Of a stretch of 20,933 nt of DNA, positions 1 through 6,718 are shown piece by piece. Below the pieces are notes generated by a model. The model had not been told where the DNA came from. It did not search any database and saw only the letters and a list, made by a program, of their open reading frames with translations. Origin of the DNA: an uncultured Blautia sp. (GTDB lineage Bacteria > Bacillota > Clostridia > Lachnospirales > Lachnospiraceae); assembly GCA_946629475.1 (NCBI GenBank), contig CAMOXX010000023.1:1-20933 (forward strand), in the 5' to 3' direction. Both the position numbers and the translations under genes were made by a program. Within the stretch, counting starts at the first letter, position 1, and each line of letters begins with the position of its first letter.

Positions 1-59
1 GCAAGGCGGATATTTACGAAGCCCTGAAGGCATACCGGGCATTCCTGAAGGATGCTTGA
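1..59 (+). CDS. 3' end of an unidentified protein (partial)
   Basis: An open frame enters from the left edge (codons begin at base 3) and ends at TGA 57-59. The visible tail reads KADIYEALKAYRAFLKDA, an amphipathic helix-like end. It is too short to assign a family. A coding reading is supported only by the frame being open to the window edge and by the clean start of the intergenic repeat element 22 bases later. It could be chance. Confidence 0.5.
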   Translation, partial: KADIYEALKAYRAFLKDA

Positions 60-81
60 TATTTACATTACCTGTTTTATT

Positions 82-245
82 GTAACTGTTCAGCACCCCA
101 TGAACATGATCGGAATTTTGAATGAAATGCTTGCATTTCAGGCGAATTTCGTTCATGTCCATGGGGCGGGCAAGACGCGAAGCGTCTCTGACCGCCCACA
201 TGAGGAATGCAAAGCATTCCGAATGAATGGGTTCTGAACAGTTAC
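82..245. repeat. Palindromic intergenic repeat element, copy 1 (full form)
   Basis: The element is bounded by perfect 12-bp inverted ends: GTAACTGTTCAG at 82-93 and CTGAACAGTTAC at 234-245. Pairing continues inward with one bulge (ACCCCAT against ATGGGTT). Inside are several short perfect hairpins: TGAAATGC-TT-GCATTTCA near 124-141, AGACGC-GAA-GCGTCT within 174-186 and GGAATGC-AAA-GCATTCC near 204-220. A GGGCGG/CCGCCC pair (164-169 with 192-197) encloses the second. Its right 80 bases (166-245) recur base for base at 6611-6690. A T-run follows at about 248-256, so on the plus strand the element could also act as a transcription terminator for the upstream gene. It has no coding content I would defend. 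It looks like a non-autonomous dispersed palindromic repeat. Confidence 0.85.
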
Positions 246-364
246 GCTTTTTTTTTGAAAAATGCAGGTTTTCACGATTCGTATATAGTCAAAGAGTTTG
301 GAGTATGTTAAAGTTGAATCATAGGTAATGATTCAAAAAACTTCAGGAGGAAGGGGGAAACGGA
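246..364 (+). other. Intergenic leader upstream of the 365-1246 gene
   Basis: Together with the repeat element this fills the gene-free stretch 60-364. It holds a T-run (about 248-256), an AT-rich block TATATAG near 282-288 that may be part of a -10 region without a convincing -35, a perfect hairpin at 314-336, and a purine-rich ribosome binding site (CAGGAGGAAGGGGG, about 344-357) ahead of the TTG start at 365. Confidence 0.4.
314..336 (+). promoter_or_regulatory. Perfect 9-bp inverted repeat in the 5' leader
   Basis: TTGAATCAT (314-322) and ATGATTCAA (328-336) form a perfect inverted repeat with a 5-base spacer (AGGTA), ending about 8 bases before the AGGAGG of the following gene. It lacks a T-run, so it is not an intrinsic terminator. 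It could be an operator for a dimeric regulator or an mRNA hairpin controlling access to the ribosome binding site. No function can be assigned from sequence alone. Confidence 0.4.
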
Positions 365-1246
365 TTGTCAAGATTACTATTGTACACCGCTTTGTCACTC
401 ACCATTGCGTCAGCTGCATGCGTCACTGTGCCTGCCGATGAAATCCTGCATCCCGACAGCATATGGGCCAGTTCAACCCTGTATGACGGGATTGGAGACT
501 ACTCGGCGTGGAACACCCAGGACAACGACCTGAATACCGCCTGGGTGGAAGGCGCCGCGGGAAATGGAATTGGAGAGTACCTGGCGTTCGGGATTCCCTC
601 AGGGACAACTGTGACGGGGATTTTTCTCAGTCCGGGGTACCTGAAAAGCGAAGATCTTTTCTATAAAAACGCGGCTCCGACCAGGCTGCTTGTCTACAGC
701 GGAGGCCAGTCGGTCACCGTTGACTGTTCCGGCATGGCTTCAAAATATGTCGCGTACAGCGACGCAAACTGGGGAACGTGGGACTTCAATGTTCCGATTG
801 TGAGCGACGGAACAGTATATGTGGAGATCAGTGCAGCTCGCGACGGCACCTATTACAGCGACACCTGCATCAATGAGGTCCAGCTGATCGGAAAAGGCAC
901 TGCCGGCAGCAGCTTTTCGGGGAACGGGTATCCCGGCAGCAGTTCTTCAAACAGCAGCTCAAACGGAACATCCGGCCTGAATTATGACTGGTACAAATCC
1001 GGAAAGCTGTATTACGGCGCGGGAGTTCTGGTGTCGATTGAATACTGGAATGACGGAACTTTCCGCATAACCCGCAACGACGGTGAATATGTGAATACTT
1101 ATGATTTTTCCAGGGATGGATACAGCCGGATCGAGAACGGGGCTATCGTATACACGATACCGGAGCAGAAGGTATTGTTTGAGTATTACACGAACGGCGA
1201 CTATCTGCATTTTCATACCAGATACGAGGATGAATATTACTATTGA
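365..1246 (+). CDS. Secreted protein with NADase-type glycan-binding (discoidin-like) domain
   Basis: This 293-residue protein is probably exported. The TTG start at 365 is chosen because it is preceded by AGGAGGAAGGGGG and gives a hydrophobic leader (LLLYTALSLTIASAAC, residues 4-19); no in-frame ATG exists near the N-terminus. Cys19 could be a weak lipobox cysteine. Residues about 25-178 match the carbohydrate-binding fold seen in NADase-type glycan-binding/discoidin families: an N-terminal HPDSIWASSTLYD segment, DLNTAWVEGAAGNGIGEYL (55-73) where such domains usually read as a solvent-exposed ligand loop, and a closing INEVQLIG strand. A Ser/Gly/Asn linker (about 179-204) leads to a Tyr-rich C-terminal beta region (205-293) that I do not recognise. 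No catalytic motif is visible, so glycan binding is a family-based inference. Confidence 0.7.
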   Translation: MSRLLLYTALSLTIASAACVTVPADEILHPDSIWASSTLYDGIGDYSAWNTQDNDLNTAWVEGAAGNGIGEYLAFGIPSGTTVTGIFLSPGYLKSEDLFYKNAAPTRLLVYSGGQSVTVDCSGMASKYVAYSDANWGTWDFNVPIVSDGTVYVEISAARDGTYYSDTCINEVQLIGKGTAGSSFSGNGYPGSSSSNSSSNGTSGLNYDWYKSGKLYYGAGVLVSIEYWNDGTFRITRNDGEYVNTYDFSRDGYSRIENGAIVYTIPEQKVLFEYYTNGDYLHFHTRYEDEYYY

Positions 1247-1335
1247 AAAACTGCATGAATCCGTAAGCGGCTTTTGGCCAGTGAATCATTTGATGTCCCG
1301 AAATAAAGCGGGAACTGAATAATCAGAAGGAAAGG

Positions 1336-1944
1336 ATGACTTTCATAATGATCACATACATCCACTATGGCTCGGAACACTATAACCCAAACCGCTTTAT
1401 TCCTGTACGGAACGACGCACGGATCACAAAGCCTGCCGACGGCACCGGACTGTGGGCAGGCCGGGAGGGGGAAACCTACGAGGACGGCCGGATTATTTAC
1501 GGCTGGAAGGAATGGTGCCGGGACAGCAAATACAGGGAGGAGCTGTTGAAAAAGAGCTTCCGGTTCCGCCTGGCTGACATGGCAAACATTCTCACCCTCA
1601 TGGATCCGGGGGATCTGGTTCCTCTGCCGAAGACTGCACCATGGGAGTATAAGGACAGCAGAACACTCCTGAATCTGCAGGAGGGGGAGATGCCGACCAT
1701 GGAACAGCTGCATGAGTTCTACAGGCGGAATCCCTGTTTCCTGGATTATGAAAAGCTGCTGAACGATGGAGTGGACGGCATTGAACTCCGGAACAGCCAT
1801 CTGTTTGCGAGGTACCTGATCGACTGGAACTGTGACTGTCTGCTGGTCCTGAATCCTGAAGTGATTATCCCGGTCTCGGACACACAGAACCATGTCCTGA
1901 TTCATCCGGTAAAATATCCGGAGCAGGAAAGAGGTGAATCATGA
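1336..1944 (+). CDS. Hypothetical protein, possible ADP-ribosyltransferase-like fold
   Basis: A 202-residue soluble protein that I cannot place firmly. Two starts are possible: ATG 1336 (GAAGG 5 bases upstream) or ATG 1348, which would begin MITYIHYGSEHY and has GGAAAGG 12 bases upstream. Features seen: an N-terminal strand with YIHYGS, a KPADGTGLWAGR segment, GWKEWC, a hydrophobic FRFRLADMANILTLMDPGDL stretch, FLDYEKLLNDGVDGIEL and a final DWNCDCLLVLNPEVI strand. This order (His on strand 1, GLW turn, DYE..DGIE, D.C..LV.NP) recalls small ART-like proteins of phages and Clostridia, but that is memory of family style and no catalytic residues are established. It is the first gene of a pair with the Dabb gene: their stop and start overlap by ATGA at 1941-1944, suggesting translational coupling. 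Confidence 0.6.
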   Translation: MTFIMITYIHYGSEHYNPNRFIPVRNDARITKPADGTGLWAGREGETYEDGRIIYGWKEWCRDSKYREELLKKSFRFRLADMANILTLMDPGDLVPLPKTAPWEYKDSRTLLNLQEGEMPTMEQLHEFYRRNPCFLDYEKLLNDGVDGIELRNSHLFARYLIDWNCDCLLVLNPEVIIPVSDTQNHVLIHPVKYPEQERGES

Positions 1945-2231
1945 AGCATTATATTATTGTAAAATTCAAAGAGGGAACGGACGTGAAAGCGCTGAGAAAA
2001 CCTGTTCAGTCCATTTTTGAAGAGACGCTTGCCATTCCGGGAATCCACCGTGTGGACGTACGCCTGTCGAACTCCGACAGGGCTAACCGGTATGACATGA
2101 TGATTCTTCTGAACATGGATCAGGAGGCGCTGCCTTCCTACGATGCCTCCGAACCGCATCTGAAGTGGAAGTCGCAGTACGGGGATCTGATCGAGAAGAA
2201 GGCGATATTTGACTGCGACGATGATGCATGA
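1941..2231 (+). CDS. Dabb family (stress-responsive alpha/beta-barrel) protein
   Basis: A 96-residue protein starting MKHYIIVKFKEGTDVKALRK and containing the alternating strand/helix pattern of the dimeric ferredoxin-like Dabb family: strand HYIIVKFK, helix, IPGIHRVDVRLS, RYDMMILLNMD, then an EPHLKWKSQYGDLIEKKAIFDCD tail that matches the usual H..W.....I..K..FD ending. Dabb proteins are small dimers; some act as cyclases or in stress response, most are uncharacterised. It starts on the stop codon of the preceding gene (ATGA), with AGGAAAGAGG just upstream, so the two are very likely co-translated. Specific function unknown. Confidence 0.8.
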   Translation: MKHYIIVKFKEGTDVKALRKPVQSIFEETLAIPGIHRVDVRLSNSDRANRYDMMILLNMDQEALPSYDASEPHLKWKSQYGDLIEKKAIFDCDDDA

Positions 2232-2305
2232 GGAATGCGAAGTGCTGTGAGTTATTGAACGCATACCATTTATAATAAATGAACAGACGAAAGAGGAGAT
2301 TGCCA

Positions 2306-3727
2306 ATGGGAAAAGCTGTTCTCGATCTGCTGAATTCGATCGACAGTATCATGTATTATCCGGTTCTAATCATCGTCATGGCCGTTTCCGGAATCTATTT
2401 TACCATTCTCACAAAAGGCGTCCAGATCCGGCTGTTCCGCGAATCCTGCCGTCTGGTTATGGAGCCTTCCCATGAAAAAGGACAGGTTTCCTCGTTCCAG
2501 GCACTCATGGTGTCAACGGCATCCCGCGTTGGAACCGGGAATATCATCGGTGTCTCCACCGCAATCTGCCTTGGCGGTCCGGGGGCATGCTTCTGGATGT
2601 GGGTGATGTGCATTATCGGTGCGTCATCCGCATTCATGGAGAGTACGCTGGCCCAGATTTACAAGAGAAGAGATGACGACGGATCGTGCTACGGCGGACC
2701 GGCTTACTATATCGAAAGAGCCCTGCATGCCAGATGGCTTTCCGTGCTGTTCTGCATCTTTCTGATTGCAACGTATGCAGTCGGATTCAACCTGCTCTGC
2801 TCCTACAATCTGCAGTCCACATTTGCAGTGTACTCCTTCTACCATCCGAAGACAACGCCTGTGATTGTCGGTGCAGTCCTGGCGGTCCTCGTAGGCTACT
2901 GCCTGCTCGGCGGCGGAAAGAGGATTGTAAAGCTTACCAGCGTGCTCGTTCCCTTTATGGGAATCGCGTATGTCGCCATCTCACTTATTGTGATTCTGGC
3001 TAATATTACCCACATTCCGGCCATGTTTGCAGAGATAATCAGGGATGCTTTTGATTTCAAGGCGATTTTCGGCGGGATCGCCGGATCCTGCCTGGTGTAC
3101 GGGATCAAGAGGGGGCTCTATTCCAACGAAGCCGGTGTGGGAAGTGCTCCGAACGCGTCCGCATCGGCGGCCGTGTCCCATCCGGTAAAGCAGGGCCTGG
3201 TGCAGACCCTCTCCGTGTACATGGACACGCTGCTTCTGTGCACCGCGACGGCGCTTATGTGCCTGTCGACCGGGGTTCCTCATACAGAGGAGGTTTCCGG
3301 AGCAATGTATGTCCAGAATGCCATTTCGACGGTATTTGGGAAGATCGGTCCCCTGTTCATCACAGTCGCCATGATTCTGTTCGCGTTTACCACCCTTCTC
3401 GGCAACCTGTACTATGTCGACAATGCCCTGATTTTCATGAATCACAAAAAAGCACCTTCAAAGCGGTTTTCCGTGATTTTCAAAATCATCTGCATCCTGG
3501 TCGTTTTTCTGGGAGCGGTGATTCCGATGGATGCGGCATGGGCCATGGCGGATATCACGATGGGAGGGATGACGCTGATCAACCTTCCGGCGTGCATGCT
3601 GCTCGGCAAAGTCGCGATCGACGCACTGCAGGATTATGAAAAGCAAAAAAAGAAAGGAAAGAATCCGACATTCCACGGCAGGAATATCGGGCTGTCCAGA
3701 GATGAGATTGACTACTGGAATGAATAA
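2306..3727 (+). CDS. Alanine/glycine:sodium symporter (AGCS family)
   Basis: A 473-residue polytopic membrane protein that imports a small neutral amino acid (alanine or glycine in characterised relatives) with Na+. The start at 2306 is preferred over the in-frame ATG at 2279 because GAGGAG lies 7 bases upstream and the protein then begins MGKAVLDLLNSIDSIMYYP, as family members do. AGCS hallmarks are present: an early TKGVQIRLF segment, the conserved VSTASRVGTGNIIGVSTAI glycine-rich region, GGPGACFWMW, YGGPAYYIER, and GLYSNEAGVGSAPNASASA in the second half. Length and about 10-11 hydrophobic segments fit. It is preceded by a TATAAT at 2271-2276 with a poor -35 and followed by a strong terminator, so it looks monocistronic. 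Confidence 0.93.
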   Translation: MGKAVLDLLNSIDSIMYYPVLIIVMAVSGIYFTILTKGVQIRLFRESCRLVMEPSHEKGQVSSFQALMVSTASRVGTGNIIGVSTAICLGGPGACFWMWVMCIIGASSAFMESTLAQIYKRRDDDGSCYGGPAYYIERALHARWLSVLFCIFLIATYAVGFNLLCSYNLQSTFAVYSFYHPKTTPVIVGAVLAVLVGYCLLGGGKRIVKLTSVLVPFMGIAYVAISLIVILANITHIPAMFAEIIRDAFDFKAIFGGIAGSCLVYGIKRGLYSNEAGVGSAPNASASAAVSHPVKQGLVQTLSVYMDTLLLCTATALMCLSTGVPHTEEVSGAMYVQNAISTVFGKIGPLFITVAMILFAFTTLLGNLYYVDNALIFMNHKKAPSKRFSVIFKIICILVVFLGAVIPMDAAWAMADITMGGMTLINLPACMLLGKVAIDALQDYEKQKKKGKNPTFHGRNIGLSRDEIDYWNE

Positions 3728-3742
3728 AACAAGGATACGCGC

Positions 3743-3773
3743 AAAAATCCATCGCCTCCGGCGATGGATTTTT
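3743..3773 (+). terminator. Intrinsic terminator after the AGCS symporter
   Basis: Perfect 14-bp stem (AAAAATCCATCGCC, 3743-3756; loop TCC; right arm 3760-3773) whose right arm ends in a T-run. Because the left arm begins with an A-run, it can also stop minus-strand transcription coming from the convergent protease gene (stop at 3842). A bidirectional terminator between convergent genes is the natural reading. Confidence 0.9.
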
Positions 3774-3841
3774 GTCTGACGCATCACGTCTTTGGACGGG
3801 CTTAGCAGTAAGTGCATCACCCTGTTCTGATTTTTTTTATT

Positions 3842-5737
3842 TCAGTACAGTTGATTAATGTACTCTGTCAGGGTTTCTCTGTTGTAAAAATTATCAGGTT
3901 TGGCAATGATGAAGTCCGGCATGATTCCGGTGTCCGTATCATAGTAGGACCCGTTCTTTAAATATGACATTCTGCTCGGGGAAGAAATCCTGAACAGAGA
4001 TCCGTACGCTGTTGACATGGGCAGTACCGAGCAGCTTCCGCCGCCTGATTCTTTTCCGATCAGCGTAACCCGTTTGGAAGAACGGAAAATATTCGGAACC
4101 AGGTTGCCGCAGGAGAAGCTGTAGGGGCCGATCAGGCAGTACAGATTTTTGTCCTGGACGGTATCACTGTCATCAAACACGCCATCCAGATTGGTGTCAA
4201 AACGGTATGTTCCGGTTGAAATTGCGCCGGTAAGAGAGCTCCGGATGCTCATGGAAGCCTCTCCCAGATACCACGCCGCGACAGCAGCGGCAGCATCAAC
4301 ATCACCGCCTCCGTTCAGGCTGAGGTCGATTACCACGTTTTCGATCGGGCTGTTTTCCCTTGTGATCTGCTCATGCGCATAGATAATCAGAGCAGGAGTT
4401 TCCATCGTCTCGGATTCCGGATCGTTTTCTGTATTTACTTCTCCCGCATAATAGGCAGCGGGGAATGAGTTCAGTAAAAAATGGTCAAAAGTAATATAAG
4501 CGGTATTTCCAACTTCTTCATAGGCTGGAATTTCATGATCGGCTTTTGTTCTGGCATTATAGTAGATTTGTCCCACTTCGCTGTCTCTCAGTGCTGACAG
4601 ACCGTCTCCTCCGATCGACTCCGCACTGTCGGTAAGATAAGATGTGGCGTCAAAACCGGAATGCATATCATCCAGGTAATAGTTGATAAAGTCCAGAAGA
4701 GCGCCATCCTTCACATTCGGATCAGTGCTTGCAAGATCACTCCGGTAGCCTGTCTCCGTAAAAATACTGTCAAAGCTGCTGATGTCATGAATCTCCTTCA
4801 ACCCGTACAGGTTATCCAGTGCCAGACAAAGCTCGCAGTAGCTGTACCAGGCAAGCTCTTCACTCAGCATATTGCTTGGCGCCGAATAAACATAGGACTC
4901 ACCGAAAGGCGTCAGCTGGCTGCTGCCGAAGCCGAAATCCGAAGCCCCTCCGTAATAAACAGCCTTTGTATTGTATACAAATGTTCTTCCTGTTGAAATG
5001 GAAATCAGAAAATCGGACAAAGTCTGCATCGGAATCAGATAGATGCTGTCCTCTGTGTTCCAGTACAGCGGAATCTGGTATGCGGCCAGATCAAGCTCGA
5101 TTTCTTTTCCATAACGGTCAAAGGATCCCTGCTTGATTTTTTCGATCAAAGAAGGATTTCCGTCCTCATCAGTATACAGGTCAGCAACAATATCCAGAAG
5201 GGAGCTTTCGCCCGGGTTATGAATGAACAAGTCGTAGTCCTCGAAATAGATCTTCTCTTCTGCAAAATCGATGATCATAGAATAGCCGTTTTCACGGGTC
5301 AGCATTGCCACGTCCTCATCGATTTCCATCGACAGCTTATAGGAGCCCTGATCGTCAGAGAACATGTCAACCATCAGCTGCGCCCAGTCCGCAAGATTGA
5401 CGTAGGGAAGATCCTCTACTCCGTTGACAAAATACAGCGGATATTCTGCTGAGTGATCCATGTCCATGAAATAAAACGGGAACTCTTCGCTTGTGTATGT
5501 GGCACTCTGTCTTTCTTCTTCGGTTTCTTCAGACTCTTCGCCTTCCGGCTCTACCCCGTCGGGGAGCTCCTCCGCATCCTCCTCGGTGCTGGCGTCATCG
5601 CTGCTTTGTTCTTCCTCATCCTCGTAGACGGCTTCTGCAGCCTCAGCATATACAGCGTAAGGAACTGCGCTGACAGACATCACTGCTGACAGAGCAACCG
5701 CCGCTGCGGTCATTCCGGGAACTTTCCATTTTCTCAT
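3842..5737 (-). CDS. Secreted S41-family peptidase-like protein
   Basis: A 631-residue exported protein. The start at 5737 is set by a strong AAGGAGGAG 5-6 bases upstream and gives a clear signal peptide (MRKWKVPGMTAAAVALSAVM, cleavage likely near AVYA at about 31). A longer in-frame extension to 5818 lacks this support. Residues about 38-80 are a highly acidic Glu/Asp linker. The C-terminal third (about 430-610) is S41-like: a VVIDLSLNGGGD strand-turn, then GPYSFSCGNLV with the expected nucleophile at about Ser542, followed by LIGKESGGGS. The Lys that pairs with Ser in C-terminal processing proteases is not obvious at its usual place (Gly-rich here), so the catalytic arrangement may be of the tricorn-like type or altered. 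No PDZ domain is recognised. The substrate is unknown; action at or outside the cell surface is likely. Confidence 0.82.
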   Translation of the reverse strand: MRKWKVPGMTAAAVALSAVMSVSAVPYAVYAEAAEAVYEDEEEQSSDDASTEEDAEELPDGVEPEGEESEETEEERQSATYTSEEFPFYFMDMDHSAEYPLYFVNGVEDLPYVNLADWAQLMVDMFSDDQGSYKLSMEIDEDVAMLTRENGYSMIIDFAEEKIYFEDYDLFIHNPGESSLLDIVADLYTDEDGNPSLIEKIKQGSFDRYGKEIELDLAAYQIPLYWNTEDSIYLIPMQTLSDFLISISTGRTFVYNTKAVYYGGASDFGFGSSQLTPFGESYVYSAPSNMLSEELAWYSYCELCLALDNLYGLKEIHDISSFDSIFTETGYRSDLASTDPNVKDGALLDFINYYLDDMHSGFDATSYLTDSAESIGGDGLSALRDSEVGQIYYNARTKADHEIPAYEEVGNTAYITFDHFLLNSFPAAYYAGEVNTENDPESETMETPALIIYAHEQITRENSPIENVVIDLSLNGGGDVDAAAAVAAWYLGEASMSIRSSLTGAISTGTYRFDTNLDGVFDDSDTVQDKNLYCLIGPYSFSCGNLVPNIFRSSKRVTLIGKESGGGSCSVLPMSTAYGSLFRISSPSRMSYLKNGSYYDTDTGIMPDFIIAKPDNFYNRETLTEYINQLY

Positions 5738-5789
5738 ATTTTTCTCCTCCTTTTTTGTCAAACCAGTTGATTGCGGGATATTTCGGGGC

Positions 5790-5861
5790 ACGCCGCAAGT
5801 CCTGTCACCCACCTGCAAGCAGACTTACGTGGATTCAGGACTTTTGGCGTTGTAATCATAA
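5790..5861. repeat. Imperfect inverted repeat with dispersed AGGACTTTTGGCGTT motif
   Basis: In the divergent intergenic region, CGCCGCAAGTCCTG (about 5792-5805) faces TCAGGACTTTTGGCG (about 5835-5849) as imperfect inverted arms, enclosing a further partial match (CCCACCTGC against TTACGTGG). The right arm recurs near 19842-19881 as GCAAGC..GTGGG..AGGACTTTTGGCGTTATAAGCAT. On the minus strand this would form a hairpin in the protease gene's 5' leader. Its function is unknown; a regulatory hairpin or a decayed dispersed repeat are both possible. Confidence 0.5.
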
Positions 5862-5914
5862 TATCATCTTTGCTGCCTGTTTGGTATATGTTAGTAAAGA
5901 GTTTTTTCTCATGG

Positions 5915-5943
5915 TTGCCAGCTTTTCGCGGGAATGCTATAAT
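5915..5943 (+). promoter_or_regulatory. Sigma-A-type promoter for the YczE-like gene
   Basis: TTGCCA (5915-5920), a 17-base spacer and TATAAT (5938-5943), with an extended -10 TG (TGCTATAAT). The predicted transcript start near 5950 gives a short leader with GGAGG at 5961-5965, 8 bases before the ATG at 5974. Confidence 0.8.
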
Positions 5944-5973
5944 AAGCAGGCGTGTTTTTGGGAGGATTCAATA

Positions 5974-6636
5974 ATGGAAGAAAATTTGATGAAACGCGTG
6001 CTAATGAGCGGACTGGGCGTGATAATCTGCGGGATCAGCGTCGGTATGTTCAAGCATGCAGCATTGGGAGTTGACCCTTTCCAGTCACTGATGAGCGGCC
6101 TCGATGCAGTAATTCCCGTACGTTTCGGAACGCTCTACGTGATCGCGAACCTGATTCTGCTGGTGTTTGCCCTGATATTTGACCGGCACAAGATCGGGCT
6201 TGCGACTCTGATCAACCTTTTTCTGCTGGGATATATTGCGGAATATTCTCAGCACCTTTTCGAGCGGCTGCTGCCTTCACCGGCGCTTCCGGTGCGCCTC
6301 ATTCTGCTGGGCGTGGCCATCGTTATTATGTGTCTGGCTTCCGCCTTTTACTTTACGGCGGATCTGGGGGTATCTACCTATGACGCGGTGGCATTGATCT
6401 GGTCAGAAAAACAGCAGAAGATTCCATTTGCGGTCTGCCGTGTGATCACTGATTTTTCATGTGTGCTCACCGGTGTGCTGCTGTGCCGGACGGCCGGTTT
6501 TTCCCTGCAGGAGATTGCCGGAGTGGTTGGTATCGGTACGATCATTACTGCATTCTTTATGGGACCCCTGATTGAGGTTTTCAACAAAAAAATCGCAGAA
6601 CCGTTTCTGCGCGGGCAAGACGCGAAGCGTCTCTGA
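5974..6636 (+). CDS. YczE/YitT-like integral membrane protein
   Basis: A 220-residue membrane protein with about five to six hydrophobic segments. The ATG at 5974 is chosen for its GGAGG and clean promoter; the frame is open further upstream to 5755 but without start signals. Motifs typical of the YczE family are visible: an N-terminal GLGVIICGISVGMFKHAALG, DPFQSLMSGL, a central FYFTADLGVSTYDAVA repeat of the same theme, and GVVGIGTIITAFFMGPLI near the C-terminus. YczE has been linked to regulation of antibiotic synthesis in Bacillus, but most homologues have no known role. The last eight codons and stop (RGQDAKRL, 6610-6636) lie within a copy of the dispersed repeat, so the native C-terminus was probably replaced or trimmed when the repeat inserted. 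Confidence 0.82.
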   Translation: MEENLMKRVLMSGLGVIICGISVGMFKHAALGVDPFQSLMSGLDAVIPVRFGTLYVIANLILLVFALIFDRHKIGLATLINLFLLGYIAEYSQHLFERLLPSPALPVRLILLGVAIVIMCLASAFYFTADLGVSTYDAVALIWSEKQQKIPFAVCRVITDFSCVLTGVLLCRTAGFSLQEIAGVVGIGTIITAFFMGPLIEVFNKKIAEPFLRGQDAKRL

Positions 6637-6690
6637 CCGCCCACATGAGGAATGCAAAGCATTCCGAATGAATGGGTTCTGAACAGTTAC
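6611..6690. repeat. Palindromic repeat element, copy 2 (80-bp partial form)
   Basis: This is an exact 80-base direct copy of 166-245, including the AGACGC-GAA-GCGTCT and GGAATGC-AAA-GCATTCC hairpins and the CTGAACAGTTAC end. The left terminal arm GTAACTGTTCAG is absent, so it is a truncated form. Its first 26 bases are translated as the C-terminus of the YczE-like protein; the rest forms most of the intergenic gap before the NSS transporter. Confidence 0.9.
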
Positions 6691-6718
6691 ACAAATATTA
6701 TAATTGGAGTGAATAACT

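Noticed and set aside
52..237. 61-residue ORF ending RSVSDRPHEECKAFRMNGF
   Set aside because: It lies almost wholly within the palindromic repeat element and has no ribosome binding site; the peptide is a by-product of the repeat.
82..245. CRISPR array
   Set aside because: Only two distant copies of a self-palindromic sequence exist, with no regular spacers and no cas genes.
1240..1905. 221-residue ORF antisense to the 1336-1944 gene
   Set aside because: The sense ORF is coupled to the Dabb gene and has a Shine-Dalgarno; the antisense frame has neither support nor family resemblance.
5738..5818. N-terminal extension of the S41-like protease to an upstream ATG at 5818
   Set aside because: The internal start at 5737 has a strong AAGGAGGAG and yields a proper signal peptide; the extension would mask it.
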